Shown piece after piece: positions 11,787-29,545 of a stretch of DNA of 64,000 nucleotides. Every line of letters starts with the position of its first letter. The stretch's first letter is position 1. The notes beneath the pieces were generated by a model. It was not told the DNA's origin, did no database searches, and saw nothing but the letters and a program-made list of their open reading frames with translations. The DNA comes from Dichetophora obliterata (lineage: Eukaryota > Arthropoda > Insecta > Diptera > Sciomyzidae). The position numbers and the translations under genes are program-made. The stretch covers positions 14,212,764-14,276,763 of the forward strand of contig OY986440.1 in assembly GCA_963920525.1 (NCBI GenBank), in the 5' to 3' direction.

Positions 11787-12663
11787 ATGTCGAATTCAAA
11801 AGCTATTCTGATTAAGTTCAACAAGAACAAAGACCATCAAAACAGCAACAGAACTCAGAAAGGCGTTTCTTCTTTTAAGGTGTTTCAGTGCAGGTTATGC
11901 AGACGATCTCATCCACTACGACTCTGCAAGAAGTTTCTTTCTCTTAACACCGAAAAACGAATGCGAGCTGTTCTACTACATAAATATTGCGCGAATTGCT
12001 TGGCACATGAACACTCACATGAATCCTGCATAAGTACTCATGGCTGTCGAATTTGTCATGAGAATCATCATACCCTACTACACATGCATCAACGTTTGCT
12101 AAAGGACCTATCCAGTAGTAAAAATAAAAGTACTCATGCTCCTTCAACATCGTCCTCGACTACCTCAAATATTTCACTAGCATCCATCCTGACACAGAAC
12201 TTTATTACGTTACTCCCAACTGCAATCATAAAGTTGGAAGTGAACGGCAGATTGCACTATGCAAGATCCCTGCTTGATCCATGTTCAGCCACTAGTCGGA
12301 TCTCCAGAAAGTTGGTGGATCAATTGAATATAACCACTGAATCGAAGCGATGAATCGGTATGTCCAATTACCATTCACGCCAGATTCGATGTCAATCTCA
12401 GAATTCCATCGATACTTCGGGTTGACCACAGAATCTCTATTCGAACACCTTCAAATTCGATCGAGGAATCCGTCGCACAAAAATTTTCTAATTTAATTTT
12501 AGCAGACAAAAAATTCTATAAATCCGATCCGATCTCTGTTGTCCTTGGCGCAGATCTTTATCCTAAGATAATTCTACAAGGACTGATTCCAAGTACCAAT
12601 GGCCTTCCTGTGGCCCAGAATACGGTCTTTGGATGGATATTATCAGGGTCATTAATAGTTTAA
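11787..12663 (+). pseudogene. BEL 3' ORF: zinc-finger plus A17-protease-like protein, frameshifted
   Basis: An ATG-started frame of 188 codons (11787-12353) encodes three Cys/His zinc clusters (CRLC, CANC and CRIC patterns, about residues 35-100), a Ser/Thr-rich linker, and the beginning of a retropepsin-like fold. At the catalytic position it reads DPC instead of DSG. The frame stops at 12353, but homology continues one frame over to the stop at 12661-12663, with the GADLYP and FGWILSG motifs that match GGDLFP and FGWILTG of the gag-pol protease. One indel near 12340-12360 therefore broke an approximately 290-residue protein. It is a second, diverged Gag-NC/protease module placed where other retroelements carry env. 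A similar zinc-finger/protease-like family exists in insect BEL-related sequences in my recollection, but I could not check this. The function is unknown. Confidence 0.75.
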
Positions 12664-13051
12664 AAGATGAAGAAAAAAAAAAAGCACATTTAAGCATTGC
12701 ACTACCTATTGAAATTACATTTATGCATCGCTCTTTATATATATCTTGATATGTACTACATGTATTATACTTATATTCATTTAAATTATAATTTTAAGTT
12801 ATTTCTCTTAATATTTTTGCAATATTTTCTTTGCTGAAGTATAACTATGTACCACTTGAATTATCATCTACTTTACAAATCTTATAAATCACACTGTTAT
12901 TTTTTTAATAACTAAACGCAATTGAATGTTGACTTAGAATTGTATCTTAAGAATCGGCATATCCGAACACTGTACAATGAAATGAAGTATTTTTTATAAT
13001 TTTCCATACTTTACTGTTGTTATTGCAGCCGTACTGCAAGGTGGGCGGCGA
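12664..13051 (+). other. BEL 3' untranslated region and polypurine-like tract
   Basis: An AT-rich non-coding stretch between the 3' frame and the 3' LTR. The purine-rich AAGGTGGGCGGCGA immediately before the LTR (13038-13051) is the best candidate for the plus-strand priming tract. Confidence 0.5.
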
Positions 13052-13478
13052 TGTTTACACCAAAATTAACTTTTAATTGTAACATTCCTTACTCAGCTAT
13101 TGCGAATATTAAATCAATTGTAACTTCTAATTGAGCCCACAGAGGCCGCTTACTTCTTTCGAAATTAGTTTTAGTACTTAAATTCCATTAAGTTTCGGCA
13201 GCTTCCTGCTAACCAAGTAACTTTCTGTCTCTTTTGATTTGCTACTCGCAACGTGATAAGGTAAATTTCCTATGAAAACATTTTTTGGTGTATATTATTA
13301 TCCATAATTATTATTATTATATCCAAGTATAAATCAATTATACGAAAATAAAACCTATCCATTAAAACCACACCATTTGTTCATTTAATCCACTTTTCTT
13401 TTTCATGGATATATTTATTAAAATCTCTGAGTTTAATAAATGAACGCATCTTCATTTAAGAATTCATCCGCAGAAACA
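13052..13478 (+). repeat. 3' LTR of BEL/Pao element
   Basis: This 427-bp LTR starts TGTTTACACC and ends CAGAAACA and matches the 5' LTR with four substitutions. It is present again as a duplicate at 17806-18278. Confidence 0.93.
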
Positions 13479-16486
<3,008 letters not shown>

Positions 16487-16540
16487 TTTTTTTTTCCTTT
16501 ACGCTCTATCCCAATCTTTTCTTTTATTTTTCAGTTCCCA

Positions 16541-17417
16541 ATGTCGAATTCAAAAGCTATTCTGATTAAGTTCAACAAGAACAAAGACCATCAAAACAGC
16601 AACAGAACTCAGAAAGGCGTTTCTTCTTTTAAGGTGTTTCAGTGCAGGTTATGCAGACGATCTCATCCACTACGACTCTGCAAGAAGTTTCTTTCTCTTA
16701 ACACCGAAAAACGAATGCGAGCTGTTCTACTACATAAATATTGCGCGAATTGCTTGGCACATGAACACTCACATGAATCCTGCATAAGTACTCATGGCTG
16801 TCGAATTTGTCATGAGAATCATCATACCCTACTACACATGCATCAACGTTTGCTAAAGGACCTATCCAGTAGTAAAAATAAAAGTACTCATGCTCCTTCA
16901 ACATCGTCCTCGACTACCTCAAATATTTCACTAGCATCCATCCTGACACAGAACTTTATTACGTTACTCCCAACTGCAATCATAAAGTTGGAAGTGAACG
17001 GCAGATTGCACTATGCAAGATCCCTGCTTGATCCATGTTCAGCCACTAGTCGGATCTCCAGAAAGTTGGTGGATCAATTGAATATAACCACTGAATCGAA
17101 GCGATGAATCGGTATGTCCAATTACCATTCACGCCAGATTCGATGTCAATCTCAGAATTCCATCGATACTTCGGGTTGACCACAGAATCTCTATTCGAAC
17201 ACCTTCAAATTCGATCGAGGAATCCGTCGCACAAAAATTTTCTAATTTAATTTTAGCAGACAAAAAATTCTATAAATCCGATCCGATCTCTGTTGTCCTT
17301 GGCGCAGATCTTTATCCTAAGATAATTCTACAAGGACTGATTCCAAGTACCAATGGCCTTCCTGTGGCCCAGAATACGGTCTTTGGATGGATATTATCAG
17401 GGTCATTAATAGTTTAA
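16541..17417 (+). pseudogene. Second copy of the BEL 3' ORF (frameshifted)
   Basis: This is the duplicate of 11787-12663 with the same 188-codon open part, the same zinc clusters, the same DPC at the protease site and the same frameshift. The pyrimidine-rich acceptor-like tract is also kept just upstream (ends at 16534). Sharing the same break shows the frameshift predates the duplication. Confidence 0.8.
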
Positions 17418-17805
17418 AAGATGAAGAAAAAAAAAAAGCACATTTAAGCATTGCACTACCTATTGAAATTACATTTATGCATCGCTCTTTATATATATCT
17501 TGATATGTACTACATGTATTATACTTATATTCATTTAAATTATAATTTTAAGTTATTTCTCTTAATATTTTTGCAATATTTTCTTTGCTGAAGTATAACT
17601 ATGTACCACTTGAATTATCATCTACTTTACAAATCTTATAAATCACACTGTTATTTTTTTAATAACTAAACGCAATTGAATGTTGACTTAGAATTGTATC
17701 TTAAGAATCGGCATATCCGAACACTGTACAATGAAATGAAGTATTTTTTATAATTTTCCATACTTTACTGTTGTTATTGCAGCCGTACTGCAAGGTGGGC
17801 GGCGA

Positions 17806-18278
17806 TGTTTACACCAAAATTAACTTTTAATTGTAACATTCCTTACTCAGCTATTGCGAATATTAAATCAATTGTAACTTCTAATTGAGCCCACAGAGGC
17901 CGCTTACTTCTTTCGAAATTAGTTTTAGTACTTAAATTCCATTAAGTTTCGGCAGCTTCCTGCTAACCAAGTAACTTTCTGTCTCTTTTGATTTGCTACT
18001 CGCAACGTGATAAGGTAAATTTCCTATGAAAACATTTTTTGGTGTATATTATTATCCATAATTATTATTATTATATCCAAGTATAAATCAATTATACGAA
18101 AATAAAACCTATCCATTAAAACCACACCATTTGTTCATTTAATCCAAATAAAACCTATCCATTAAAACCACACCATTTGTTCATTTAATCCACTTTTCTT
18201 TTTCATGGATATATTTATTAAAATCTCTGAGTTTAATAAATGAACGCATCTTCATTTAAGAATTCATCCGCAGAAACA
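17806..18278 (+). repeat. Duplicated 3' LTR with internal 46-bp repeat
   Basis: This copy matches 13052-13478, but a 46-bp block beginning AAATAAAACCTATCCATTAA is present twice in tandem, which makes the LTR 473 bp. The block contains the AATAAA motif. Confidence 0.9.
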
Positions 18279-20127
<1,849 letters not shown>

Positions 20128-20132
20128 TTTTT

Positions 20133-20287
20133 AACGAGGAGTAAAAGCATCGAAAGCCTTAGTCAGTGCGCGACTTTAACACGCTAAAAATCTCCTCAGT
20201 CGGACGGTTGGTTCCTCCAGGAACCACCGGTGGGTATTACGTCTGGAGGCCGTCAGAGCATTATTGCTCAATCGTCAGTGGTGATCA
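20133..20287 (-). ncRNA. LINE 3' UTR with hairpin
   Basis: The 3' UTR of copy 1 contains a perfect short stem-loop, GGTTCCTCCAGGAACC (20211-20226). GAGGAG (20136-20141) and CTCCTC (20192-20197) could form a second stem. The same sequence is kept in copy 2 (25235-25389). In R1/R2-type elements the 3' UTR structure guides the reverse transcriptase, so this is a plausible recognition element; it is not an independent RNA gene. Confidence 0.45.
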
Positions 20288-23200
20288 TTAGATCGTCTCA
20301 GTCCGGTCGTCCGTCGTTGGTATAGAGGGATTATGGCTGCTTTCACCTGCGTTGCGTTGGTTTGTACGCTCATTATATCTTACCCGTTCGATGCGGCGAA
20401 GTTCGGTCATAATTTTCGCTGCTGCTGCTTGAAACACCTTCCATTTTTGGGGAGTATCGCACATGTGGTGAACAATATTCCTTAAAGTGGGGGTCACACC
20501 AAAAGCTTCTGTCAGTTCAGCTCGCTCTGCGTTAAAGCGTGGGCATTTGAAAAGGATATGCCGAGCATCTTCAATTTCACCCGCACAATTTGGGCAAAAT
20601 GGGTCTTCTTCATGCTTAAATCGGTGGAGGTAGTGTTTGAAACATCCATGACCGCTAAGAAGTTGTGTCACATAGAAGTCCACTTCTCCGTGCTTCCGAT
20701 TGGCCCATTTTTCCACATCTGGGATAAGGGAAAAGGTCCATCTTCCGTTTTGAGACTGCTCCCAGCGACGTTGCCAACACTCATTGCTGCGCCGTCTTTC
20801 GTCAGCCTTTGAGGCATTTTCACCAGCTTTGTAGCAGCGCTGCAGTTCACATGCCAGTATATCGATCGGTGGCATAGCTGCTATTACACCAACAGCGTCA
20901 TCTGACACTGTGCGGAACGCACTAGCGACCCTCAATGCGCTGAGACGATAAGTCGCCCGAATGCCAGATATGAAGGACGACCTTTGCGTAGCATCCGCCC
21001 ATACTGGTGCTGCATAAAGCATGATGGAGCTCGTAACATTTGCTGAGAGTTTTCTTCTGCTGGATCTAGGTCCACCGATATTCGCCATGATGCGCGAGAG
21101 TACACCATTGACATTCGATGCCTTTTCGCTAACGGACATTAGGTGGTCTTTAAAAGACATGCGTGTGTCAATTATAACACCAAGATATCGCAAATTTTGT
21201 TGTGAGGTTATAATATGTTCTTCTGCTCTGAAGGTGAAACACTCCCTCACTTTACGTGAGCTCAGAAGAACCGCCTCTGTTTTTTGCGCTGCAAGCTTAA
21301 GATCAACACTTCGCAGCCATGTCGTAATTCTTGAAATCGCTTCACTGCATGATGCTTCTAAAGTGTGAAGGTGCTTTGCTACTACAACCAGGGCGATATC
21401 ATCCGCGTAGCCTACCAATGAAGTATTCTCAGGGAGAACAATACGGAAAATATCATCGTACATAACGTTCCACAAGGTTGGTCCCAATACTGAGCCTTGT
21501 GGGACACCCCGGGACACTTTGTACCGCTTGACGCCATCGTCAGTGTCGTAAAGCAGCATTCTGTTGCTAAGGTAATCGGCGATAATTCGCTGAAGATATC
21601 CGGGAATACCGAATGTGCCTAGCGCTTGCAATATGCGTGGCCAGCTAGCCGAATTGAAAGCATTTTTAATGTCGAGTGTTACCACTGCGCAGTACTGCTT
21701 ATCACCCCATTTCCACCTAATGCCACTTGTAGCGTCGCGAGCTATAGTCAGAACTGCCTGGATAGCATCGATGGTCGATTTTCCTCGTCTAAAACCAAAT
21801 TGCTTGGAAGATAGTCCGCCTGGTGATTCAAGGGTATCTTGGAGTCTTCTGACGATGATACTCTCTAGTACTTTGCCCAGCGAGTCAAGCATGCATAGTG
21901 GTCTGTATGCAGAGGGTTGATCGGGCTCTTTCCCTGGTTTAAGCAGCAACACTAATCTTTGGACTTTCCAGAAAGACGGGAATGTTCCTTCGTTAAGGCA
22001 CGCTGTGTACATTCTAGCAAACACGCCGGGATCTGCTCGTATGGCGGTTTTCATCGCCACGTTAGGGATGCCATCCAGCCCAGGCGTTTTGGTGTCGGAA
22101 ATTTTCTGCAATGTCAGAAGCACTTCTTCCGGTGTCACCGGAGGGATATCACCTATGTCTTCAGGTAGCCTATAGCCTTGTAACTGTGCTAGCTGTGGTG
22201 GGAAGAGTTCAGACACCACGCTATTCATAATAGCTGGTTCCGATGGCTGTGGTGCTTTAGGTCCACGTAGTCTGCTCATCACCACTTTGTACGCCTTGCC
22301 CCACGGGTCAATATCCGCCATGTCCCGAAGCCTTTGGAAGCTGGACTCTTTGCTTTTTTCGATCGCCTTCTTTAGCTGTTTTCGGCATTCCTTAAGGTTT
22401 TCATGCAACGATTGCCACGTTGGGCGATTTCGAGCACGCGTTACTTTCCTTCGCGCCTCAATGCATCGTCTTCTACATTCCGCAATTTCGTCATTCCACC
22501 AGTAGGCCGGTTTCCTGATTGGCGCTTTTTTCCTTCTCGGCATTGCTGCGTCACATGAGGTTATTATTCGCTGTCGGATGTTTGCCGCCATGTTTGTCGC
22601 TCTTTCATCCACTGTTTCTCCCTCATTCCAAACAATCTGAAACACTTCAGCATCGAAAGCGTGTTGCTTCCATCCCTGCGTCTGTGCTTTAATTATCCTT
22701 CTCGGGATAAATAAATGCTGCAGTTCAATGACGATCGCACGATGATCACTGTGCGTATAATAATCATCAACATTCCATGTGCTGTTACGCGCAATGGAAT
22801 TGTGCGCGAACGTGAGATCCACTGCTGACTGTCTATTACCAGCTTCAAATGTGTGGTGACCATTGTTGAGAAGCTCAACATCCAGGGTTGCAAGGCATTC
22901 CATAAGGAGTGTCCCTCTACGATTTGTGCTCCTACTACCCCATCTTGTCGACCAGGCATTAAAATCGCCTGCAATCACTATGGGTGACTTCCCTCGGGCC
23001 TCTGCAACAAGCTCCGTTAGAAACCGCTCAAATTGGGTGATGTTCATTTGGGGTGGCGCATAGCACGAAAAGAAAAATATCCCATCGAATTTTGCCCAGG
23101 TGAAGCCCGTGTTAGCGGCTGGAGCTTTACTTTGAAATGCCCTGCCACTAAGGGTCCATATTGCGGCTTTGCTTGGCGCATCTGTCACCCACTCAGAGCC

Positions 23201-23322
23201 GTTCATGTTGTGGTGCTGCTCACACAAGAGAGCAAGATCAAATTGTCGCTCAAAAATCGTCTGTTGCAGCAAGTCCTGCGCTGCGATGCAGTGGTTAAGA
23301 TTGAGTTGAACGATTTTCATTC

Positions 23323-23326
<4 letters not shown>
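20288..23326 (-). CDS. LINE ORF2: endonuclease-reverse transcriptase (intact)
   Basis: This 1,012-residue protein starts at ATG 23326. The N-terminal apurinic-type endonuclease shows N11 (LNLNHC), E36 (CEQ), GDFN at 120-123 and SDH at 193-195. The reverse transcriptase shows D552 (LDIKNAF), GVPQGSVLGP around 607-616 and YADD at 640-643. A C-terminal zinc motif C911-C914-H923-C928 follows, as in the R1 clade. It would nick the TG/CA target and copy the element RNA in place by target-primed reverse transcription in the nucleus. Its start overlaps the ORF1 stop by four bases (ATGA), implying coupled translation. No internal stop or frameshift is seen. Confidence 0.93.
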
Positions 23327-25229
<1,903 letters not shown>

Positions 25230-25389
25230 TTTTTAACGAGGAGTAAAAGCATCGAAAGCCTTAGTCAGTGCGCGACTTTAACACGCTAAAAATCTCCTCA
25301 GTCGGACGGTTGGTTCCTCCAGGAACCACCGGTGGGTATTACGTCTGGAGGCCGTCAGAGCATTATTGCTCAATCGTCAGTGGTGATCA

Positions 25390-28300
25390 TTAGATCGTCT
25401 CAGTCCGGTCGTCCGTCGTTGGTAAAGAGGGATTATGGCTGCTTTCACCTGCGTTGCGTTGGTTTGTACGCTCATTATGTCTTACCCGTTCGATGCGGCG
25501 AAGTTCGGTCATAATTTTCGCTGCTGCTGCTTGAAACACCTTCCATTTTTGGGGAGTATCGCACATGTGGTGAACAATATTCCTTAAAGTGGGGGTCACA
25601 CCAAAAGCTTCTGTCAGTTCAGCTCGCTCTGCGTTAAAGCGTGGGCAGTTGAAGAGGATATGCCGAGCATCTTCAATTTCACCCGGACAGTTTGGGCAAA
25701 ATGGGTCTTCTTCATGCTTAAATCGGTGGAGGTAGTGTTTGAAACATCCATGACCGCTAAGAAGTTGTGTCACATAGAAGTCCACATCTCCGTGCTTCCG
25801 ATTGGCCCATTTTTCCACGTCTGGGATAAGGGAAAAGGTCCATCTTCCGTTTTGAGACTGCTCCCAGCGACGTTGCCAACACTCATTGCTGCGCCGTCTT
25901 TCGTCAGCCTTTGAGGCATTTTCACCAGCTTTGTAGCAGCGCTGCAGTTCACATGCCAGTATATCGATCGGTGGCATAGCTGCTATTACACCAATAGCGT
26001 CATCTGACACTGTGCGGAACGCACTAGCGACCCTCAATGCGCTGAGACGATAAGTCGCCCGAATGCCAGATATGAAGGACGACCTTTGCGTAGCATCCGC
26101 CCATACTGGTGCTGCATAAAGCATGATGGAGCTCGTAACATTTGCTAGGAGTTTTCTTCTGCTGGATCTAGGTCCACCGATATTCGCCATGATGCGCGAG
26201 AGTGCACCATTGACATTCGATGCCTTTTCGCTAACGGACATTAGGTGGTCTTTAAAAGACATGCGTGTGTCAATTATAACACCAAGATATCGCAAATTTG
26301 CTTGTGAGGTTATAATATGTTCTTCTGCTCTGAAGGTGAAACACTCCCTCACTTTACGTGAGCTCAGAAGAACCGCCTCTGTTTTTTGCGCTGCAAGCTT
26401 AAGATCAACACTTCGCAGCCACGTCGTAATTCTTGAAATCGCTTCACTGCATGATGCTTCTAAAGTGTAAAGTTGCTTTGCTACTACAACCAGGGCGATA
26501 TCATCCGCGTAGCCTACCAATGAAGTATTCTCAGGGAGAACAATACGGAAAATATCATCGTACATAACGTTCCACAAGGTTGGTCCCAATACTGAGCCTT
26601 GTGGGACACCCCGGGACACTTTGTACCGCTTGACGCCATCGTCAGTGTCGTAAAGCAGCATTCTGTTGCTAAGGTAATCGGCGATAATTCGCTGAAGATA
26701 TCCGGGAATACCGAATGTGCCTAGCGCTTGCAATATGCGTGGCCAGCTAGCCGAATTGAAAGCATTTTTAATGTCGAGTGTTACCACTGCGCAGTACTGC
26801 TTATCACCCCATTTCCACCTAATGCCACTTGTAGCGTCGCGAGCTATAGTCAGAACTGCCTGGATAGCATCGATGGTCGATTTTCCTCGTCTAAAACCAA
26901 ATTGCTTGGAAGATAGTCCGCCTGGTGATTCAAGGGTATCTTGGAGTCTTCTGACGATGATACTCTCTAGTACTTTGCCCAGCGAGTCAAGCATGCATAG
27001 TGGTCTGTATGCAGAGGGTTGATCGGGCTGTTTCCCTGGTTTAAGCAGCAACACTAATCTTTGTACTTTCCAGAAAGACGGGAATGTTCCTTCGTTAAGG
27101 CACGCTGTGTACATTCTAGCAAACACGCCGGGATCTGCTCGTATGGCGGTTTTCATCGCCACGTTAGGGATGCCATCCAGCCCAGGCGTTTTGGTGTCGG
27201 AAATTTTCTGCAATGTCAGAAGCACTTCTTCCGGTGTCACCGGAGGGATATCACCTATGTCTTCAGGTAGCCTATAGCCTTGTAACTGTGCTAGCTGTGG
27301 TGGGAAGAGTTCAGACACCACGCTGTTCATAATAGCTGGTTCCGATGGCTGTGGTGCTTTAGGTCCACGTAGTCTGCTCATCACCACTTTGTACGCCTTG
27401 CCCCACGGGTCAATATCCGCCATATCCCGAAGCCTTTGGAAGCTGGACTCTTTGCTTTTTTCGATCGCCTTCTTTAGCTGTTTTCGGCATTCCTTAAGGT
27501 TTTCATGCAACGATTGCCACGTTGGGCGATTTCGAGCACGCGTTACTTTCCTTCGCGCCTCAATGCATCGTCTTCTACATTCCGCAATTTCGTCATTCCA
27601 CCAGTAGGCCGGTTTCCTGATTGGCGCTTTTTTCCTTCTCGGCATTGCTGCGTCACATGAGGTTATTATTCGCTGTCGGATGTTTGCCGCCATGTTTGTC
27701 GGTCTTTCATCCACTGTTTCTCCCTCATTCCAAACAATCTGAAACACTTCAGCATCGAAAGCGTGTTGCTTCCATCCCTGCGTCTGTGCTTTAATTATCC
27801 TTCTCGGGATAAATAAATGCTGCAGTTCAATGACGATCGCACGATGATCACTGTGCGTATAATAATCATCAACATTCCATGTGCTGTTACGCGCAATGGA
27901 ATTGTGCGCAAACGTGAGATCCACTGCTGACTGTCTATTACCAGCTTCAAATGTGTGGTGACCATTGTTGAGAAGCTCAACATCCAGGGTTGCAAGGCAT
28001 TCCATAAGGAGTGTCCCTCTACGATTTGTGCTCCTACTACCCCATCTTGTCGACCAGGCATTAAAATCGCCTGCAATCACTATGGGTGACTTCCCTCGGG
28101 CCTCTGCAACAAGCTCCGTTAGAAACCGCTCAAATTGGGTGATGTTCATTTGGGGTGGCGCATAGCACGAAAAGAAAAATATCCCATCGAATTTTGCCCA
28201 GGTGAAGCCCGTGTTAGCGGCTGGAGCTTTACTTTGAAATGCCCTGCCACTAAGGGTCCATATTGCGGCTTTGCTTGGCGCATCTGTCACCCACTCAGAG

Positions 28301-28428
28301 CCGTTCATGTTGTGGTGCTGCTCACACAAGAGAGCAAGATCAAATTGTCGCTCAAAAATCGTCTGTTGCAGCAAGTCCTGCGCTGCGATGCAGTGGTTAA
28401 GATTGAGTTGAACGATTTTCATTCTCAT
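25390..28428 (-). CDS. LINE ORF2, copy 2 (intact)
   Basis: 1,012 residues from ATG 28428, with the same endonuclease, YADD and CCHC motifs as copy 1. Differences are scattered single substitutions (for example A243P, E467Q, H652Q, H654Y, A915P and K927N), none at the catalytic positions listed for copy 1. The first stage of the element is damaged only in ORF1, so this protein could still act in trans. The ATG again overlaps the ORF1 stop by four bases. Confidence 0.92.
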   Translation of the reverse strand: MRMKIVQLNLNHCIAAQDLLQQTIFERQFDLALLCEQHHNMNGSEWVTDAPSKAAIWTLSGRAFQSKAPAANTGFTWAKFDGIFFFSCYAPPQMNITQFERFLTELVAEARGKSPIVIAGDFNAWSTRWGSRSTNRRGTLLMECLATLDVELLNNGHHTFEAGNRQSAVDLTFAHNSIARNSTWNVDDYYTHSDHRAIVIELQHLFIPRRIIKAQTQGWKQHAFDAEVFQIVWNEGETVDERPTNMAANIRQRIITSCDAAMPRRKKAPIRKPAYWWNDEIAECRRRCIEARRKVTRARNRPTWQSLHENLKECRKQLKKAIEKSKESSFQRLRDMADIDPWGKAYKVVMSRLRGPKAPQPSEPAIMNSVVSELFPPQLAQLQGYRLPEDIGDIPPVTPEEVLLTLQKISDTKTPGLDGIPNVAMKTAIRADPGVFARMYTACLNEGTFPSFWKVQRLVLLLKPGKQPDQPSAYRPLCMLDSLGKVLESIIVRRLQDTLESPGGLSSKQFGFRRGKSTIDAIQAVLTIARDATSGIRWKWGDKQYCAVVTLDIKNAFNSASWPRILQALGTFGIPGYLQRIIADYLSNRMLLYDTDDGVKRYKVSRGVPQGSVLGPTLWNVMYDDIFRIVLPENTSLVGYADDIALVVVAKQLYTLEASCSEAISRITTWLRSVDLKLAAQKTEAVLLSSRKVRECFTFRAEEHIITSQANLRYLGVIIDTRMSFKDHLMSVSEKASNVNGALSRIMANIGGPRSSRRKLLANVTSSIMLYAAPVWADATQRSSFISGIRATYRLSALRVASAFRTVSDDAIGVIAAMPPIDILACELQRCYKAGENASKADERRRSNECWQRRWEQSQNGRWTFSLIPDVEKWANRKHGDVDFYVTQLLSGHGCFKHYLHRFKHEEDPFCPNCPGEIEDARHILFNCPRFNAERAELTEAFGVTPTLRNIVHHMCDTPQKWKVFQAAAAKIMTELRRIERVRHNERTNQRNAGESSHNPSLPTTDDRTETI

Positions 28429-29181
28429 CTTTTCCTTCTAACCGCCTTCTGGTGCTCTGGGCAGCGAGCGCTTCCAGCTGCATGATTACCTTTGCATAGC
28501 GCGCATTTTTGTTTATTACTGCACGTCACCGCCATATGTCCATTTTCTCCGCACTTTCTGCAGAGGGTGCTCCTATCTATGTCCTCTTTGCAGTCCTTAG
28601 CTATGTGATTGTACTTCCAGCATTTAAAACATCGCTTTGGAGAGTCACTCTCTCGTACTCTGCAGGAAACCCACCCAATGCGTATCCGCTGCACCTTTAG
28701 TACCTTAACTGCGTCTTCTGCCGGTAGACTGACATAAGCCGTTTGCGTACCTTGATATCCCGTTTTGAGGTTTCCTATCGATCCCTCGTCGGGCCGTCGT
28801 ATTTCGCACTGCGCATGTAGTGCGTCACATACTTCTGCTTTGGTGGTGACTTCATCAAGATCCCTCAGCTGAATAACGATGGAGTGGGTTTTCACCGAGA
28901 CTTTGGCAGAGTCGCCTAGGACGTTCTCCACTGCTGTTTGGTATGAACTAGTGTTCTGTTCCGGTTCACGCTTAAGCTCCAGTAAAAGGTCGTTTTTCGC
29001 GGTACGTCGAATTGCTTTTACATTTTCTCCAAGAGACTTAAGCGCATCATCGCTTTTAATTTTCCGTAGAATTTCAGCGTACGTCTGATTCTCATTCGCG
29101 GAAATAATCAAAGCATCTGGTCTAGCTTTTACCTGCTTGGGCTTTGTCTTGGGATTCTTTTTCGGGCCAACTTTTTCCCAC
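28425..29181 (-). pseudogene. LINE ORF1 C-terminal half, copy 2 (truncated)
   Basis: About 252 codons corresponding to the C-terminal half of copy 1 ORF1, including all three zinc knuckles, begin abruptly at the 5' truncation point. The N-terminal half and start codon are missing. The remaining protein is almost identical to copy 1, with V/A near the end as a visible difference. Confidence 0.88.
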
Positions 29182-29545
29182 ACACGTCACGTGGCGCACG
29201 TCAAGCCAATGTTTTGGAATAAACTGCTGATAGAAGATTTTGTTACTGCTTTTGTTTTTATTATAGCATTGCAAGTTATCTTTATTGAGTTATTCTACGA
29301 ACAGCTGTACAACTTTATAAAAACAAATTAGCAGGAATTTAACAATATAAATTTTTCCTTTTTTTTTTGTATTTTAAGAAAGCTGAAAATTAGGACTATT
29401 TCCCATAGCTTTGCCATTAAAAAGCGCAAGACTCTGGAGGCGAATACATGTTAGTGTATATTTTTGTAAAGGTTTTTGGTGCGCTGCCCTGCAGTAAACA
29501 AAACTTACTAATTAGAAAATATGATAGAATAGCAAATTTAAATTA
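29182..29545. other. AT-rich spacer after LINE copy 2
   Basis: No element or gene is recognised. The first bases (ACACGTCACGTGG) are the 5' junction flank of the truncated LINE. Confidence 0.5.

Larger units (their letters stand above)
3584..13478 (+). mobile_element. BEL/Pao LTR retrotransposon, near full length
   Basis: The unit is bounded by two 427-bp LTRs that both start TGTTTACACC and end CAGAAACA. I count four substitutions between them (about 99% identity), so insertion was recent on an evolutionary scale. The order inside is LTR, candidate primer site, 2.5-kb leader with minisatellite, gag-pol frame (6504-11732), 3' frame (11787-12663), and LTR. The outer 5 bases are TTTAT on the left and GTTAT on the right, an imperfect match to the 5-bp duplication usual for BEL. 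The polyprotein has the order Gag, A17-type protease, RT, RNase H, integrase and DUF5641-like tail that is diagnostic of BEL/Pao. The 3' part is duplicated again downstream. Confidence 0.93.

Noticed and set aside
11787..12663. BEL 3' ORF as an envelope gene
   Set aside because: No signal peptide, membrane segment or glycoprotein features. It has zinc clusters and protease-like motifs instead.
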